Shown here: positions 15,461 through 24,265 of the stretch, in pieces | Layout of the letters: each line of letters opens with the position of its first letter | Position numbering within the stretch: position 1 is the stretch's first letter | DNA from: Aureibaculum algae | GTDB taxonomy: Bacteria; Bacteroidota; Bacteroidia; Flavobacteriales; Flavobacteriaceae | Length of the DNA: 64,000 nt | Assembly (NCBI RefSeq): GCF_006065315.1 | Contig: NZ_CP040749.1 | Span: forward strand, 434,001 to 498,000 | Direction of reading: 5' to 3' | Program-made: the position numbers and the translations under genes | Notes under the pieces: model-generated | Told to the model about the DNA's origin: nothing | The model's input: only the letters and a program-made list of their open reading frames with translations | Database searches by the model: none

Positions 15461-16693
15461 CTAAATTTTATTCCAAATATTCATTTCTTCTTTTTTGAAA
15501 TCTTCTGCGATTTCGACATATTTTCTAAAAGATTTATCATCCTTGTGTCCTGTAATGTTTCTAACAATCATTTCTTTCATTCCCAATACGAGACTATTAG
15601 TTACAAATGTTTTTCTAGCAGTATGACTAGTAATTAATTGATATTTTGGTAAAATTTTATCAATTCTTCTGTTGCCTATATATCTAGTAATGTTAATTGA
15701 TGTTGTTATACCAACAATTTCACAACACTCTTTAATATATTGATTGAATTTTTGGCCTGAAATTGCTGGTAAAGGTTGGTAGAGTGTGTCGCTATACTTT
15801 TCTAAAATCTCTTTTGCAAATTTGTTTAGTGGTATAGTATGGTCAATTGTTTTTGTTTTTTGAATATTTAGACGAATATGGTCATTAAAAACATTTGATT
15901 TTTTCAACTGTTTAAGGTCGCTAAATCGCAACCCAGTAAAACACCCAAAACAGTAAAAGTCTCTAACATGTTCGAGTCTTTTTGATTCAAATTTAAAATT
16001 GTACAATAACATTAACTCATCCATGGTAAGGTAAATGACCTCAATATCATTTTGTACGGTTTTGAACTTTTTGAATTCTAAATTTGAATGATAACCACGT
16101 TCAAAAGCCCAATTCATAAAAGTTTTTGTTCCGGTAATTAGTTTCCCAAAGTAATTGTTTAATGTATTTCTATTTCCAAATGCATAATCTCGAAACTTTT
16201 CATAGTATTCGATATTCAAACTATCAAACGTTACATGATAGCCAGTTTCATTTTGAAAATCTTTTATAAAATTTACTGTAGAAACATATTTTTTTGTAGT
16301 ACCTATTGCTTTAGAGCTTCGGTTTGTTTCAATAAACTCATGATAAGAATCAAAAAAATCAGGTGCAATATTATTAGAGTTAAAAGTGTTGTTTTCTAAC
16401 TTATTTAGAACATACTCTTTGCTTAATGTAATATTGTTTAATAAAGCAAACCTATAAATCAGTTTAACCTTTTCTTCAAGTTCATCTAATTCCTTGTTAT
16501 ATTCAATATGAAAATTATAGGATTCATTTTTTGGATTAGGTTTAATTCTTTGGTTTTTCCAGAATTTAATATTTGTTTTTACATTTTTTACATTGCGTCT
16601 TATGCGTTCTCCATCTAAAGTAATTAATAGTCTAATTGGTATTAAACCGTCTTTACTAATTTTGTCTTTACGTAAAATGAAAGAAGTGTTCAT
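15461..16693 (-). CDS. Tyrosine recombinase / integrase of the tRNA-Gln element
   Basis: The 410-residue protein has an N-terminal arm-binding domain (ILRKDKISKDGLIPIRLLI), a SAM-like core-binding domain (about 108-205), and a catalytic domain with R256 (TGLRFSDL), H357-x-x-R360 (HTARKTF), H383 (GHKDD) and nucleophile Y392 (RKYVEI). All catalytic residues are intact, so it should still be active. It is read away from the right attachment repeat, which lies 193 bp upstream of its start. It is typical of Bacteroidota integrases that use tRNA genes. Confidence 0.93.
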   Translation of the reverse strand: MNTSFILRKDKISKDGLIPIRLLITLDGERIRRNVKNVKTNIKFWKNQRIKPNPKNESYNFHIEYNKELDELEEKVKLIYRFALLNNITLSKEYVLNKLENNTFNSNNIAPDFFDSYHEFIETNRSSKAIGTTKKYVSTVNFIKDFQNETGYHVTFDSLNIEYYEKFRDYAFGNRNTLNNYFGKLITGTKTFMNWAFERGYHSNLEFKKFKTVQNDIEVIYLTMDELMLLYNFKFESKRLEHVRDFYCFGCFTGLRFSDLKQLKKSNVFNDHIRLNIQKTKTIDHTIPLNKFAKEILEKYSDTLYQPLPAISGQKFNQYIKECCEIVGITTSINITRYIGNRRIDKILPKYQLITSHTARKTFVTNSLVLGMKEMIVRNITGHKDDKSFRKYVEIAEDFKKEEMNIWNKI

Positions 16694-16780
16694 GTTTAAT
16701 GAATTTTAACTTAATAGAATTTAACTCGTATTAATGTCAAAACTAAACAATTAAAAGGGGGGCAAAATAGGGGGATAAAA

Positions 16781-16806
16781 TTTGATTTAATTTGATGCTA
16801 TTTGAT
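16781..16806 (+). repeat. Three TTTGAT repeats at exact 10-bp spacing upstream of the integrase gene
   Basis: TTTGAT begins at 16781, 16791 and 16801, that is, on one face of the helix. Two G-runs precede it (about 16757 and 16771) and TTAAC-type repeats follow (about 16805 and 16813). It lies between the integrase start and attR, where arm-type integrase sites or the integrase promoter are expected. Confidence 0.45.
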
Positions 16807-16885
16807 TAACCTGAATTAACGTTAGCTTATGACACTACTAATATAAGGAATAAATTTTAATTAAACTGGGTTAATTGAGTATGGT

Positions 16886-16903
16886 AGTCCTTGTGGGACA
16901 ACA
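16886..16903 (+). repeat. attR: right attachment repeat of the mobile element
   Basis: This is an exact copy of AGTCCTTGTGGGACAACA from tRNA-Gln (522-539). Only the 3' part of the tRNA is present here, preceded by unrelated sequence, so this is not a second tRNA gene. It marks the right end of the element. Confidence 0.88.
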
Positions 16904-16943
16904 AAAACGTCTTTTAATCTATTGATTATTAGGCGTTTTTTTG
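16904..16943 (+). terminator. Displaced original tRNA-Gln terminator
   Basis: AAAACGTCT (16904-16912) pairs with AGGCGTTTT (16931-16939), followed by a T-run. It directly follows the attR copy of the tRNA 3' end and resembles the hairpin after the intact tRNA. It was probably the chromosomal terminator before the insertion. Confidence 0.55.
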
Positions 16944-17057
16944 TTTTATGTAATTTTTGTGACGTTTTTTATTTTTGTCATGCTTTCTGAATAGTTATTA
17001 CTTCAATTTTATTTATTAAAATATAGAATTTAGGCCCGTTGAATCTTAAAAGACTAA

Positions 17058-17263
17058 TTAATTGCTTTTTGGTTCAGTGAGTTCAAAAGTACCCTCGAGT
17101 TCACTATTCTTGTTTAATTGAAAAACACTATTCATAAAGGATTCGAATTTAATTTTATTAGACATTATGACTTCCTTTGCATCTAAATCAAACCAAATAA
17201 TATTAAATTCTTTTTGTCCATCTATTGAAAGGTCATAAACTATTTAATTTCAACTTTTATCAT
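17058..17263 (-). pseudogene. Frameshifted small gene, about 68 codons
   Basis: From the ATG at 17263 the frame reads MIKVEIK and stops. One frame over, directly after, it continues IVYDLSIDGQKEFNIIWFDLDAKEV... to a stop at 17058 (ending FELTEPKSN). One extra A near 17246 would join both parts into one protein. No family recognised. The rest of the 16944-17405 gap holds nothing I could identify. A sequencing error is the alternative to a real frameshift. Confidence 0.45.
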
Positions 17264-17405
17264 AAAACAAATGTTCCTCATCTTGTTAACTTAAGTCCAT
17301 AAATCTAAAAGATATTTATTTGGCCTTACATTATCAATAGACGCCTTTAGTTAGAAGTTTATGTTATTGTAACTTGTAAACTGATTCGTTCTCACAAAGT
17401 TATAT

Positions 17406-18101
17406 TTAGTTTTCTAATCTAAGAATCCCAAAAGAATTAGGAACATGAAAGTTAGGTTTATCAGGGTTAGCTATTACCCAACTAATCCATTTTATTCCAG
17501 TTTTACCATCTTCTTTACTATAATATTCGCCTCTGTATAATCCAGCATTTAAAATTTCATCGTCTTGATAAATACCTAACTTCCTAAGCGAAGCCAAACT
17601 TATAGACCCTTCTACTGTATAACCTTCTTCATTTTGAGATGCTTTTAAAACGAAATCATCTTTTGGCCAACTCCAATCGATATCAATATTATTTTTAAAA
17701 AACTGTGCGTCAGAATCAAGACACCTTCCTAGAGCATCCATTTCTAAAGAAAAATAGGGTTTAGTTTCATCAGCTGCCTTAAAGAATATCTCAACTCTAT
17801 CTGATTGTACAGCATCAAGTTCTCCAAGACCTCTTTCGGGTGTGATGATTTCGCTATCCTCTACATTGTACAAAAAATACAAATGTGTATCTGACCACAA
17901 AGCTTTAAATGCTGTAGCAGGTAGGTTTTTAGGTTGCCATGGGTATAAAAATGCGGTTAAAATATTGGCGTCTTCCCAAGCCTTATCAGATCCATTTCCA
18001 GTAACTATAATAGCATTATCTGTTTTCTTGACGAGATAAGTTTTGGTTTGTGAAGAACAAGACAAGCAGAACAGTAGAGCTAAAATCAATAGATATTTCA
18101 T
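17406..18101 (-). CDS. CBM9-like carbohydrate-binding lipoprotein
   Basis: The 231-residue protein has a lipoprotein signal (LLFCLSCSS, lipidated C at about residue 15). The mature part shows the DOMON/CBM9-like pattern: DKAWEDA near the start, FKALWSDTHLYFLYNVEDSEI, DRVEIFF, and a later YTVEGSISLASL. Family members bind sugars or glycan ends at the cell surface. It is the last of three minus-strand genes below the LacI regulator, which fits a glycan-use locus. No catalytic residues are expected. Confidence 0.72.
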   Translation of the reverse strand: MKYLLILALLFCLSCSSQTKTYLVKKTDNAIIVTGNGSDKAWEDANILTAFLYPWQPKNLPATAFKALWSDTHLYFLYNVEDSEIITPERGLGELDAVQSDRVEIFFKAADETKPYFSLEMDALGRCLDSDAQFFKNNIDIDWSWPKDDFVLKASQNEEGYTVEGSISLASLRKLGIYQDDEILNAGLYRGEYYSKEDGKTGIKWISWVIANPDKPNFHVPNSFGILRLEN

Positions 18102-18219
18102 GAGTTTACATTTATTGTTTAAGGGGCATCCCGAAGCGTCGAGACTTTTCGCTATTCATCATTCCCTTCCGTGACTATACTCTTAACATGCTTGTTTTAA
18201 ATGTTAAGATTTTGTTTTA

Positions 18220-20043
18220 TTAATGTTTACCTGTTTTTCTATTCTCCCATCCACTTTTTCCATCATCAATAAAGATTTCATTGACCGTTCTAGAAACACG
18301 GTCATCTACCTCTTCAACTAAATGAATTCTTAATGGATTCTTTAATCTTTTCTGCCAGTATAAAACTGGACTATAGGGTTTATCTCCTTTTTCAATTTCA
18401 TAGGTAAGATATGCCCATTTCTCGGCAAAGAAGTTTCCTTCTAAAACGGGGATTACTTGTTGCATATTTGATGATAAAAAACTTAAGGATAATGCACGAG
18501 CCCAATAAATCCAAGGTCCGCCAGTAATATACATATAAGGATTGAGCAATCGAGGTCTCGATTCTAATCCGGCATTTGAATAATTTAATTGTATGCCACT
18601 AAAACCAATTCCAGTTTCTTCATTATAAAAGGTAATCCATGGTGTGTCAGCTTCCATATTTATATCGGTAAGATCTGGCATGTCTTTAACATTATAAACA
18701 ATAACACTGTCGCTAATTACATCGTACCATGCTGCATGGGTCATCTGCTCTCGCTTAAATACAATTTCGCCATTTCTAAGTGCAATAGCATCAATTCTTT
18801 TATTAATTCTCATGGTGGTTGAACTAATAAAATATGGCAAGCCAGGGTAAAATTGATAACGCACTGAAGCGTCAACCTCTGGCAATTCTCTTAAGTTATC
18901 CCACATTTCTGCCGTTGAGATAATAGGTCCAGAAATGTAATTCACATTCTTTGGGGGTTTCCAATCTGCGGTATGGGTCCAAGGACGTGGAGGAGCCCAT
19001 GTGCCAGGGTTCCAGTGTATAGCACCATTCGTTTCCATGCGGTGGAATAAAGGATAATTTGGCTTACTTTTTAAAGTTATTTGATCTAAATGACCTGAGT
19101 CTGGGTGTAAACCGATGGTGTAAATATCATTATCTATTCTAAGTCCAGGTGCTTCTCCTTGAACTTTAAGATCGGTTTCGTACATTTTTGTTAAAGCATT
19201 CTCGTTATTGTAATAAATCAAAAACACTTTGCTCGATTTAGCCGGAACATTCGCTAAAAAGGCCACACGTGCTGTAATGGTGCCGTACCAAATTGGGGAT
19301 TCTCGCGTTGGTTTTCCGTTTGCATCTGGCTCTAAATCATCTTCTTTTAAGAATTTTTTAATGTCGTAAACCTGACTTGGAACTTCTTCTATCTCATGGG
19401 TTTCGGTGTCAATGGAAACTACTCGTATTTCACGTTTCAGATGTAATGCTTCATCTGGATAAAATGGAAGTAATACTTCTACAGGCTCATTTTTTCTGTC
19501 TAGCCCGGCAGTTTCAGACAAAATGATTGACTTGTAGTTTTTCCAACTATTGTCAAAAGTTGTAACATCAGATGGTGCTGTAATTGTTTTAGTACTCGTT
19601 AGAATTACATCTTTTTTTGATGCGTGAATATCTTTCTTAGTTCTTACTTTTATGGTTATTTTATATTGTTTTCCTGCTTCCCATTTTACCCAGCCCACAA
19701 TATGAGGATTGGTATATAATGTTCCATCTTGAGATAAGCCATAGCCAGAAGGTGGGCGATGCGTCAGAGCTGGTCTATTTCTATTCATGATGTCTTTTGA
19801 TCTATGTAAATCGGTAAAACGTAGTGTTTTTCCATTTACAATAACTTCTACTTCTATGATTGAGGCATTAGGCAATTTTACATCTGCCAATAAATGATAA
19901 AAAGGAATAGCGGGGCTAGGATAACCCAATTCAAGTTTTTCAATTTCCAAGTCTGCCGTTTTACCATTATTACCATAACTAGGTATCGTAAAAAAGCATA
20001 TAAAAGATAAAGTAATTAATATATAAAATGGACTTTTTTTCAT
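18220..20043 (-). CDS. Secreted protein of unknown function in a putative glycan-use locus
   Basis: The ATG at 20043 gives 607 residues and a clean signal peptide (MKKSPFYILITLSFICFFTI). An upstream TTG at 20076 is unlikely to be used. The mature protein is rich in beta-structure-like segments with many W, Y and P residues (WNPGTWAPPRPWTHTADW, ITGGPWIYWARALSLSF). I do not recognise a family or catalytic motif. It sits between a CBM9-like lipoprotein and another large secreted protein under a LacI-type regulator, so a polysaccharide-processing role (lyase, esterase or binding) is plausible but only inferred. Confidence 0.6.
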   Translation of the reverse strand: MKKSPFYILITLSFICFFTIPSYGNNGKTADLEIEKLELGYPSPAIPFYHLLADVKLPNASIIEVEVIVNGKTLRFTDLHRSKDIMNRNRPALTHRPPSGYGLSQDGTLYTNPHIVGWVKWEAGKQYKITIKVRTKKDIHASKKDVILTSTKTITAPSDVTTFDNSWKNYKSIILSETAGLDRKNEPVEVLLPFYPDEALHLKREIRVVSIDTETHEIEEVPSQVYDIKKFLKEDDLEPDANGKPTRESPIWYGTITARVAFLANVPAKSSKVFLIYYNNENALTKMYETDLKVQGEAPGLRIDNDIYTIGLHPDSGHLDQITLKSKPNYPLFHRMETNGAIHWNPGTWAPPRPWTHTADWKPPKNVNYISGPIISTAEMWDNLRELPEVDASVRYQFYPGLPYFISSTTMRINKRIDAIALRNGEIVFKREQMTHAAWYDVISDSVIVYNVKDMPDLTDINMEADTPWITFYNEETGIGFSGIQLNYSNAGLESRPRLLNPYMYITGGPWIYWARALSLSFLSSNMQQVIPVLEGNFFAEKWAYLTYEIEKGDKPYSPVLYWQKRLKNPLRIHLVEEVDDRVSRTVNEIFIDDGKSGWENRKTGKH

Positions 20044-20172
20044 CTGATTAAATTTTTGCCAACCTATTGTGTTCAATTATTTATGTTGGTTGATTGGTAT
20101 TAGTTTATTTTAATTAAATACCCATTAAGGGCTTTTATATTGATAAAATTAATAGTTGAAGATTGTTTATTT

Positions 20173-22860
20173 TCACAGTTTCGTTTTTCTTGTGCTAATC
20201 AAATTAAGATCTCTTAAAGATTGAACTCCATTTTCCCATGGTCCTCCAGCTCCCCAAATATAATACGAAAAATACATCGTGCTTTTTTGAAAGATAGGTA
20301 GCCATGGTTGAAATTCAGTATAATAATGATGTGCATCTCTATTTCTAGGATGGTTCATCCACATATGAAGAAATAACGGTTGATCAACAGGAAAGGCACC
20401 TACAAAAGTGATATCTTCTTCCGTGTCGTAACCTGCATTCCATCCTTCTTTTACATCAAATGCCTGGCCATAGTATTTTTCTGGCTTCATTCTATATTCA
20501 TTGATGCCGTCGAATTCAGGGACCATAAATACATCTTCTGTCCAATGTTTTTTTCCTAATTCAAGTATGGGTTGAGGACCCAGCATATTAGCTTCGGGAT
20601 TTATGAAAGTCAATGCAAACCGAATTTCCAGTAACGGAGAATTTCCGTAAAGTGTAAATGTCTTTTCTAGGCGGTTGCCAAAATAATCAGTCCACATTCT
20701 AACTTGTACGTAATCGCCTTCTTTTTTAATAATTTCAGAATTATAGACCTGGTGGGTTTCCATACTCCCTTGACCAAGAAAATCTTCAAATCCACCGTAT
20801 GGATAATATCCCCTTTTTCTAAAAGACCGTTTATCATCAATAGCTTTTTCAGGCCATAGCTTAAAAAGAATATTATCGTTTCTACTCTTAATTATATATT
20901 CAATAACTCTGGCTCCAGTAGCAAGTAATGTAACCTGTACGCTATCGTTTTCCATACGATACTCATTTACACCATCGTTGTTTAAATCAATTTCAGATAA
21001 AGTAGGTTTTCCTTTTGCTTTGCCAACACCCAATTGTGATGTGTAATTAAGGCCTAAAGCAGATACCTTTACTTTATAATTTCCAGCTCTTAATTTCAAG
21101 TCAAATAATAGGTCTTTAAAAGTGCCCATAGTGGCATTGCAGATTTGGGAAGTTTTAAAAACAACTTTCCTTTCATTTTTAATATTTACAACTTCAATAT
21201 TCACAGGGAAAGAAGATTTATTGGTAAAATTATGAATAGTTACAGGGTAGCTGACCTTTGGTGCATGACTATATAGAAGTCGGTGAACCGAAATGGCAGG
21301 AGGTAAATCCAACATGGTTAAGGTACTTTTCTTTTTCCCATTATATTTATAATGTACAGCGATAGGGTTCGTATTATTCGTTGCTGTTGCCTCTGGTTCC
21401 AAGTTAAAATATTGAGTTTTTGAACTTTTTGAGTCAAGATTAATTTGAACAGAAGATTTTCCCTTAATTTTTATTTCTGGGGGAAGTGCTATTTCTAAAG
21501 TTCCAGATAACGGAACTTTAGCAGTATTTGTAATGGTTACTTGTAAATTATAGCCTTTAACTTCAGCAACTATATTAACAGGGTCACCAAAATAATTTTC
21601 GAGAAAAATTCTGTCTAGCACTAGCATTTGTAGAGCATTTCTATAGGTAGCTGGTCCTATCATTTTACCTTGTTCTAAAACACCTACTTCTCGTCTATCG
21701 AGAATGGCATTCCACAAAGATTTTTGACTCAGTTTTTCGCCTTTTTCTATGAATAAAACCATGCTAGATAAGGCACCTTTATCTAATGCACCTGTTTTTA
21801 AAACAAATGGCACATTTTCATTGTCAATCTGTTCTTTGTTGCCTTCGTTGGCAAAGTATCCATCATATTTATAGGGGTCAGCCAGTGTGTCGTATACTTG
21901 TCGGAATACATAGCCTTCTTTTTCCTTAGCAAATTTGACCCATGATTCGGCATCATACATTTGTTGTATTTGAAACCCTTCATAATCCTTAGCCCCAAAA
22001 ACATTAGAAGCACCAACATCAGTGATGATAGGTAAATCTACTTTTTTTACCCATTTGGCTATTTCATCTTTTGATAAAAAATCCATATAACCATCAAAAA
22101 CAAACCAACTGTTACCTTCATTCATTCCAGTACCTATCACTTCTATAGGATGTCCTTTTGTAATAGTTACGCTATTGAGTAGTGTAAACGCACCAAACCA
22201 ACCTTTATGAAAATCATATTTTTTAATAACTTTTTCAGTGTTGTCAATTTGAGTTTTAAATTTATTACGTGTCGTTTTATCTTTCGAACTAACAACAAAT
22301 AATTTTGTCTGATTAAGTTCAAGATAAAAAGCATTAATCTTAACAAAATCAATTGCGTTAAATTGATGACTCGTCAGTTCGTTAGTCCAATTATTTGTCT
22401 TTGGCAATTTTGCCATAACTTTTTCACCTACATCAGAATTAGGATTCACAAAAACAATAACATTTATGTTTTTCTCGAGTGCTTCCTCTAAGTTTTTAAG
22501 AGAAGGTTCGTTCAGTGTTATGTACTCATCTGATATTAGATTGTTTATAAAACCTTCTTGCATTACCAATCCTGGAATACCAAAATCCTCTGCAATATCT
22601 ACTTTACTTTGTAAAATCGTTTTTTCAATATCTGGAATCTCCATTTTATATAGGTTTCCATATCGGTATACATTGTTGTAATTATTATGCCAATAGTTGG
22701 TATAACCGTTAAAGTTATTTTCATTCTTAACAGTATTTTCAATGAGGTCATACTGATTCGTATATTTATAATTATCAATTTTCTGTGCTAAAACGGATGT
22801 TTGTTGAAGTAAAATTAATGCAAGTGCTAGGTAGGCGAGGTAGTTGAATTTGCGAGTCAT
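20173..22860 (-). CDS. Large secreted protein, possibly glycan-processing, C-terminal mutarotase-like beta region
   Basis: The 895-residue protein has a signal peptide (LALALILLQQTSVLAQ). The N-terminal about 400 residues have mixed helix/strand character (VIEVIGTGMNEG-like segments, PIITDVGASNVFGAKDYEGF). A middle region (about 440-600) looks like immunoglobulin-type beta-sandwich repeats. The C-terminal about 250 residues (DLNNDGVNEYRMENDSVQVTLL, GYYPYGGFEDFLG, LYGNSPLLEIRF) resemble galactose-mutarotase-like domains of glycan enzymes. No family is certain. It is separated by 130 bp from the next secreted gene and lies downstream of the LacI gene. Confidence 0.6.
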   Translation of the reverse strand: MTRKFNYLAYLALALILLQQTSVLAQKIDNYKYTNQYDLIENTVKNENNFNGYTNYWHNNYNNVYRYGNLYKMEIPDIEKTILQSKVDIAEDFGIPGLVMQEGFINNLISDEYITLNEPSLKNLEEALEKNINVIVFVNPNSDVGEKVMAKLPKTNNWTNELTSHQFNAIDFVKINAFYLELNQTKLFVVSSKDKTTRNKFKTQIDNTEKVIKKYDFHKGWFGAFTLLNSVTITKGHPIEVIGTGMNEGNSWFVFDGYMDFLSKDEIAKWVKKVDLPIITDVGASNVFGAKDYEGFQIQQMYDAESWVKFAKEKEGYVFRQVYDTLADPYKYDGYFANEGNKEQIDNENVPFVLKTGALDKGALSSMVLFIEKGEKLSQKSLWNAILDRREVGVLEQGKMIGPATYRNALQMLVLDRIFLENYFGDPVNIVAEVKGYNLQVTITNTAKVPLSGTLEIALPPEIKIKGKSSVQINLDSKSSKTQYFNLEPEATATNNTNPIAVHYKYNGKKKSTLTMLDLPPAISVHRLLYSHAPKVSYPVTIHNFTNKSSFPVNIEVVNIKNERKVVFKTSQICNATMGTFKDLLFDLKLRAGNYKVKVSALGLNYTSQLGVGKAKGKPTLSEIDLNNDGVNEYRMENDSVQVTLLATGARVIEYIIKSRNDNILFKLWPEKAIDDKRSFRKRGYYPYGGFEDFLGQGSMETHQVYNSEIIKKEGDYVQVRMWTDYFGNRLEKTFTLYGNSPLLEIRFALTFINPEANMLGPQPILELGKKHWTEDVFMVPEFDGINEYRMKPEKYYGQAFDVKEGWNAGYDTEEDITFVGAFPVDQPLFLHMWMNHPRNRDAHHYYTEFQPWLPIFQKSTMYFSYYIWGAGGPWENGVQSLRDLNLISTRKTKL

Positions 22861-23086
22861 ATTTATATGATTTAAAACTGGGGATTACACAGAATTATCT
22901 AACTTTTTTTTAAGTCTGAATAATTGTGTAGGTTAATAGGGTTTAAACTACCAAGTTACAATTATTTTTTTTAAATTTTCACTAAGGGTCAGTAATTGGT
23001 ATGAAATATTAAGAGGTATAAAGTTATTTTAAATCAATTTATGGAGGAGATTTATGGGCTTAACAGTTTCTTAATTTTGATTTCAC

Positions 23087-24100
23087 CTATGTAGTCTCCC
23101 TAACCAATAAGTCTGTTTTTACAACCTGTGTTTTGAAAGCCGTAGTTGATTTTTCTGCAAGTCTAGATATTAGTGATTCTACTGCTTTTTTACCCATCTC
23201 AAAAGCATTTTGATCTATCGTACTTAGTTTTGGGTGAGATAATCTAGAAATTTGATCGTCAGAAAAACCAATAACAGAAATGTCTTTAGGTATTTTATAT
23301 CCATTCAGTTGAGCCATTTTTAATGCAGTTACTGCAGAAACATTATTCGTGGTTAAAATGGCATCTATATTTTTATGCTCCTTAAATATGTCACTTATAG
23401 TACTTTCATATTTAGATTTATCTGTAATAGGGATTACAATAGCATCATTTTGATAATTCTGATATTTTTTTAATGCCTCAGTATAACCATCAGTTCGTTG
23501 TTTTCCAATATCTAAATTACTAACTGTACTTATGAGTGCAATTTTCTTTCGACCTTGTTTTAATAGATAGTTTGTAGCATTAAATGTTGCTTCAAAATCA
23601 TCGATAACAACTTTGTCACAATTTACATTTTCAGAAACACGGTCGAACATTACAATAGGGTAGCCCTCTTTTATGATTTTATTAAAATGGTTGTGGTGTT
23701 TTTCGCGTTGTGTTTCTCTTGCAATTGAAAGTATAAATCCATCGACACTACCATCGCTTAATAATTCTAAACTTTGTAATTCTTTTTCATATTTGTTATT
23801 AGAGAGACAAATAATTATTTGATAGCCATTTTTATTAGCTTCGTCTTCAATACCTAAAAGCACTTTAGAGAAAAAATAATTTAAGATGTTAGGTATAATT
23901 ACACCAATAGTTTTAGTTTGATTGTTTTTCAAACTTAAGGCCATTCTATTAGGGCGGTAATTGTGTTTTTTAGCTAATGCCTGAACCCTTAAAATTGTTT
24001 TGTCATTTATTTCATAACTATTCTTTAAAGCTTTCGATACTGTAGAGATCGATAGGCCTAACTCTTTGGCTAATTGTTTTAACGTAACATGGTTGTTCAT
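23087..24100 (-). CDS. LacI-family transcriptional regulator
   Basis: The 337-residue protein has an N-terminal HTH, VTLKQLAKELGLSISTVSKALKNS (about residues 5-28), followed by the hinge helix and a periplasmic-binding-protein-like effector domain (TIGVIIPNILNYFFSKVLLGIEDEA; DGFILSIARET; ISVIGFSDDQISRLSHPKLSTI). This is the complete LacI/GalR layout. It should sense a sugar and control the three secreted-protein genes that follow on the same strand. Confidence 0.92.
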   Translation of the reverse strand: MNNHVTLKQLAKELGLSISTVSKALKNSYEINDKTILRVQALAKKHNYRPNRMALSLKNNQTKTIGVIIPNILNYFFSKVLLGIEDEANKNGYQIIICLSNNKYEKELQSLELLSDGSVDGFILSIARETQREKHHNHFNKIIKEGYPIVMFDRVSENVNCDKVVIDDFEATFNATNYLLKQGRKKIALISTVSNLDIGKQRTDGYTEALKKYQNYQNDAIVIPITDKSKYESTISDIFKEHKNIDAILTTNNVSAVTALKMAQLNGYKIPKDISVIGFSDDQISRLSHPKLSTIDQNAFEMGKKAVESLISRLAEKSTTAFKTQVVKTDLLVRETT

Positions 24101-24265
24101 AAAGTAAATTCCGACTTATAATTTATTCAAAAATAGTAAAATACAAGGACTTTGATGATATAGGATGAAATAAGATAATTAAATCAATGTTTTAGTGTAA
24201 ATATAGGGCCTTGATCGCCAATAAATTGTGATTAATTTAATTAATAGATTTAAAATTTGATTTTT

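Larger units (their letters stand above)
522..16903. mobile_element. Integrated mobilizable element in tRNA-Gln (about 16.4 kb)
   Basis: The boundaries are the 18-bp direct repeats of the tRNA-Gln 3' end. In order from the right end, the element holds a tyrosine integrase, an unknown membrane protein, an HTH protein, a VapE-like ATPase, an iteron-like region, a TOPRIM primase-like protein, MobC, a relaxase, a small membrane-anchored coiled-coil protein, and then a peptide-secretion cargo cluster. No T4SS, VirB4 or coupling protein is present, so it is best read as an integrative and mobilizable element that needs a helper conjugation system. All its protein-coding genes lie on the minus strand. 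Confidence 0.85.

Noticed and set aside
16750..16780. G-runs upstream of the integrase as another CCCCTGTAA-type operator
   Set aside because: They are not followed by inverted C-runs and do not contain the shared 9-mer.
16886..16903. A second tRNA-Gln gene at the right end of the element
   Set aside because: Only the 3' 18 bases match; the D-arm and anticodon arm are missing.
522..16903. Self-transmissible ICE
   Set aside because: No VirB4, TraG-type coupling protein or pilus genes are present between the repeats.
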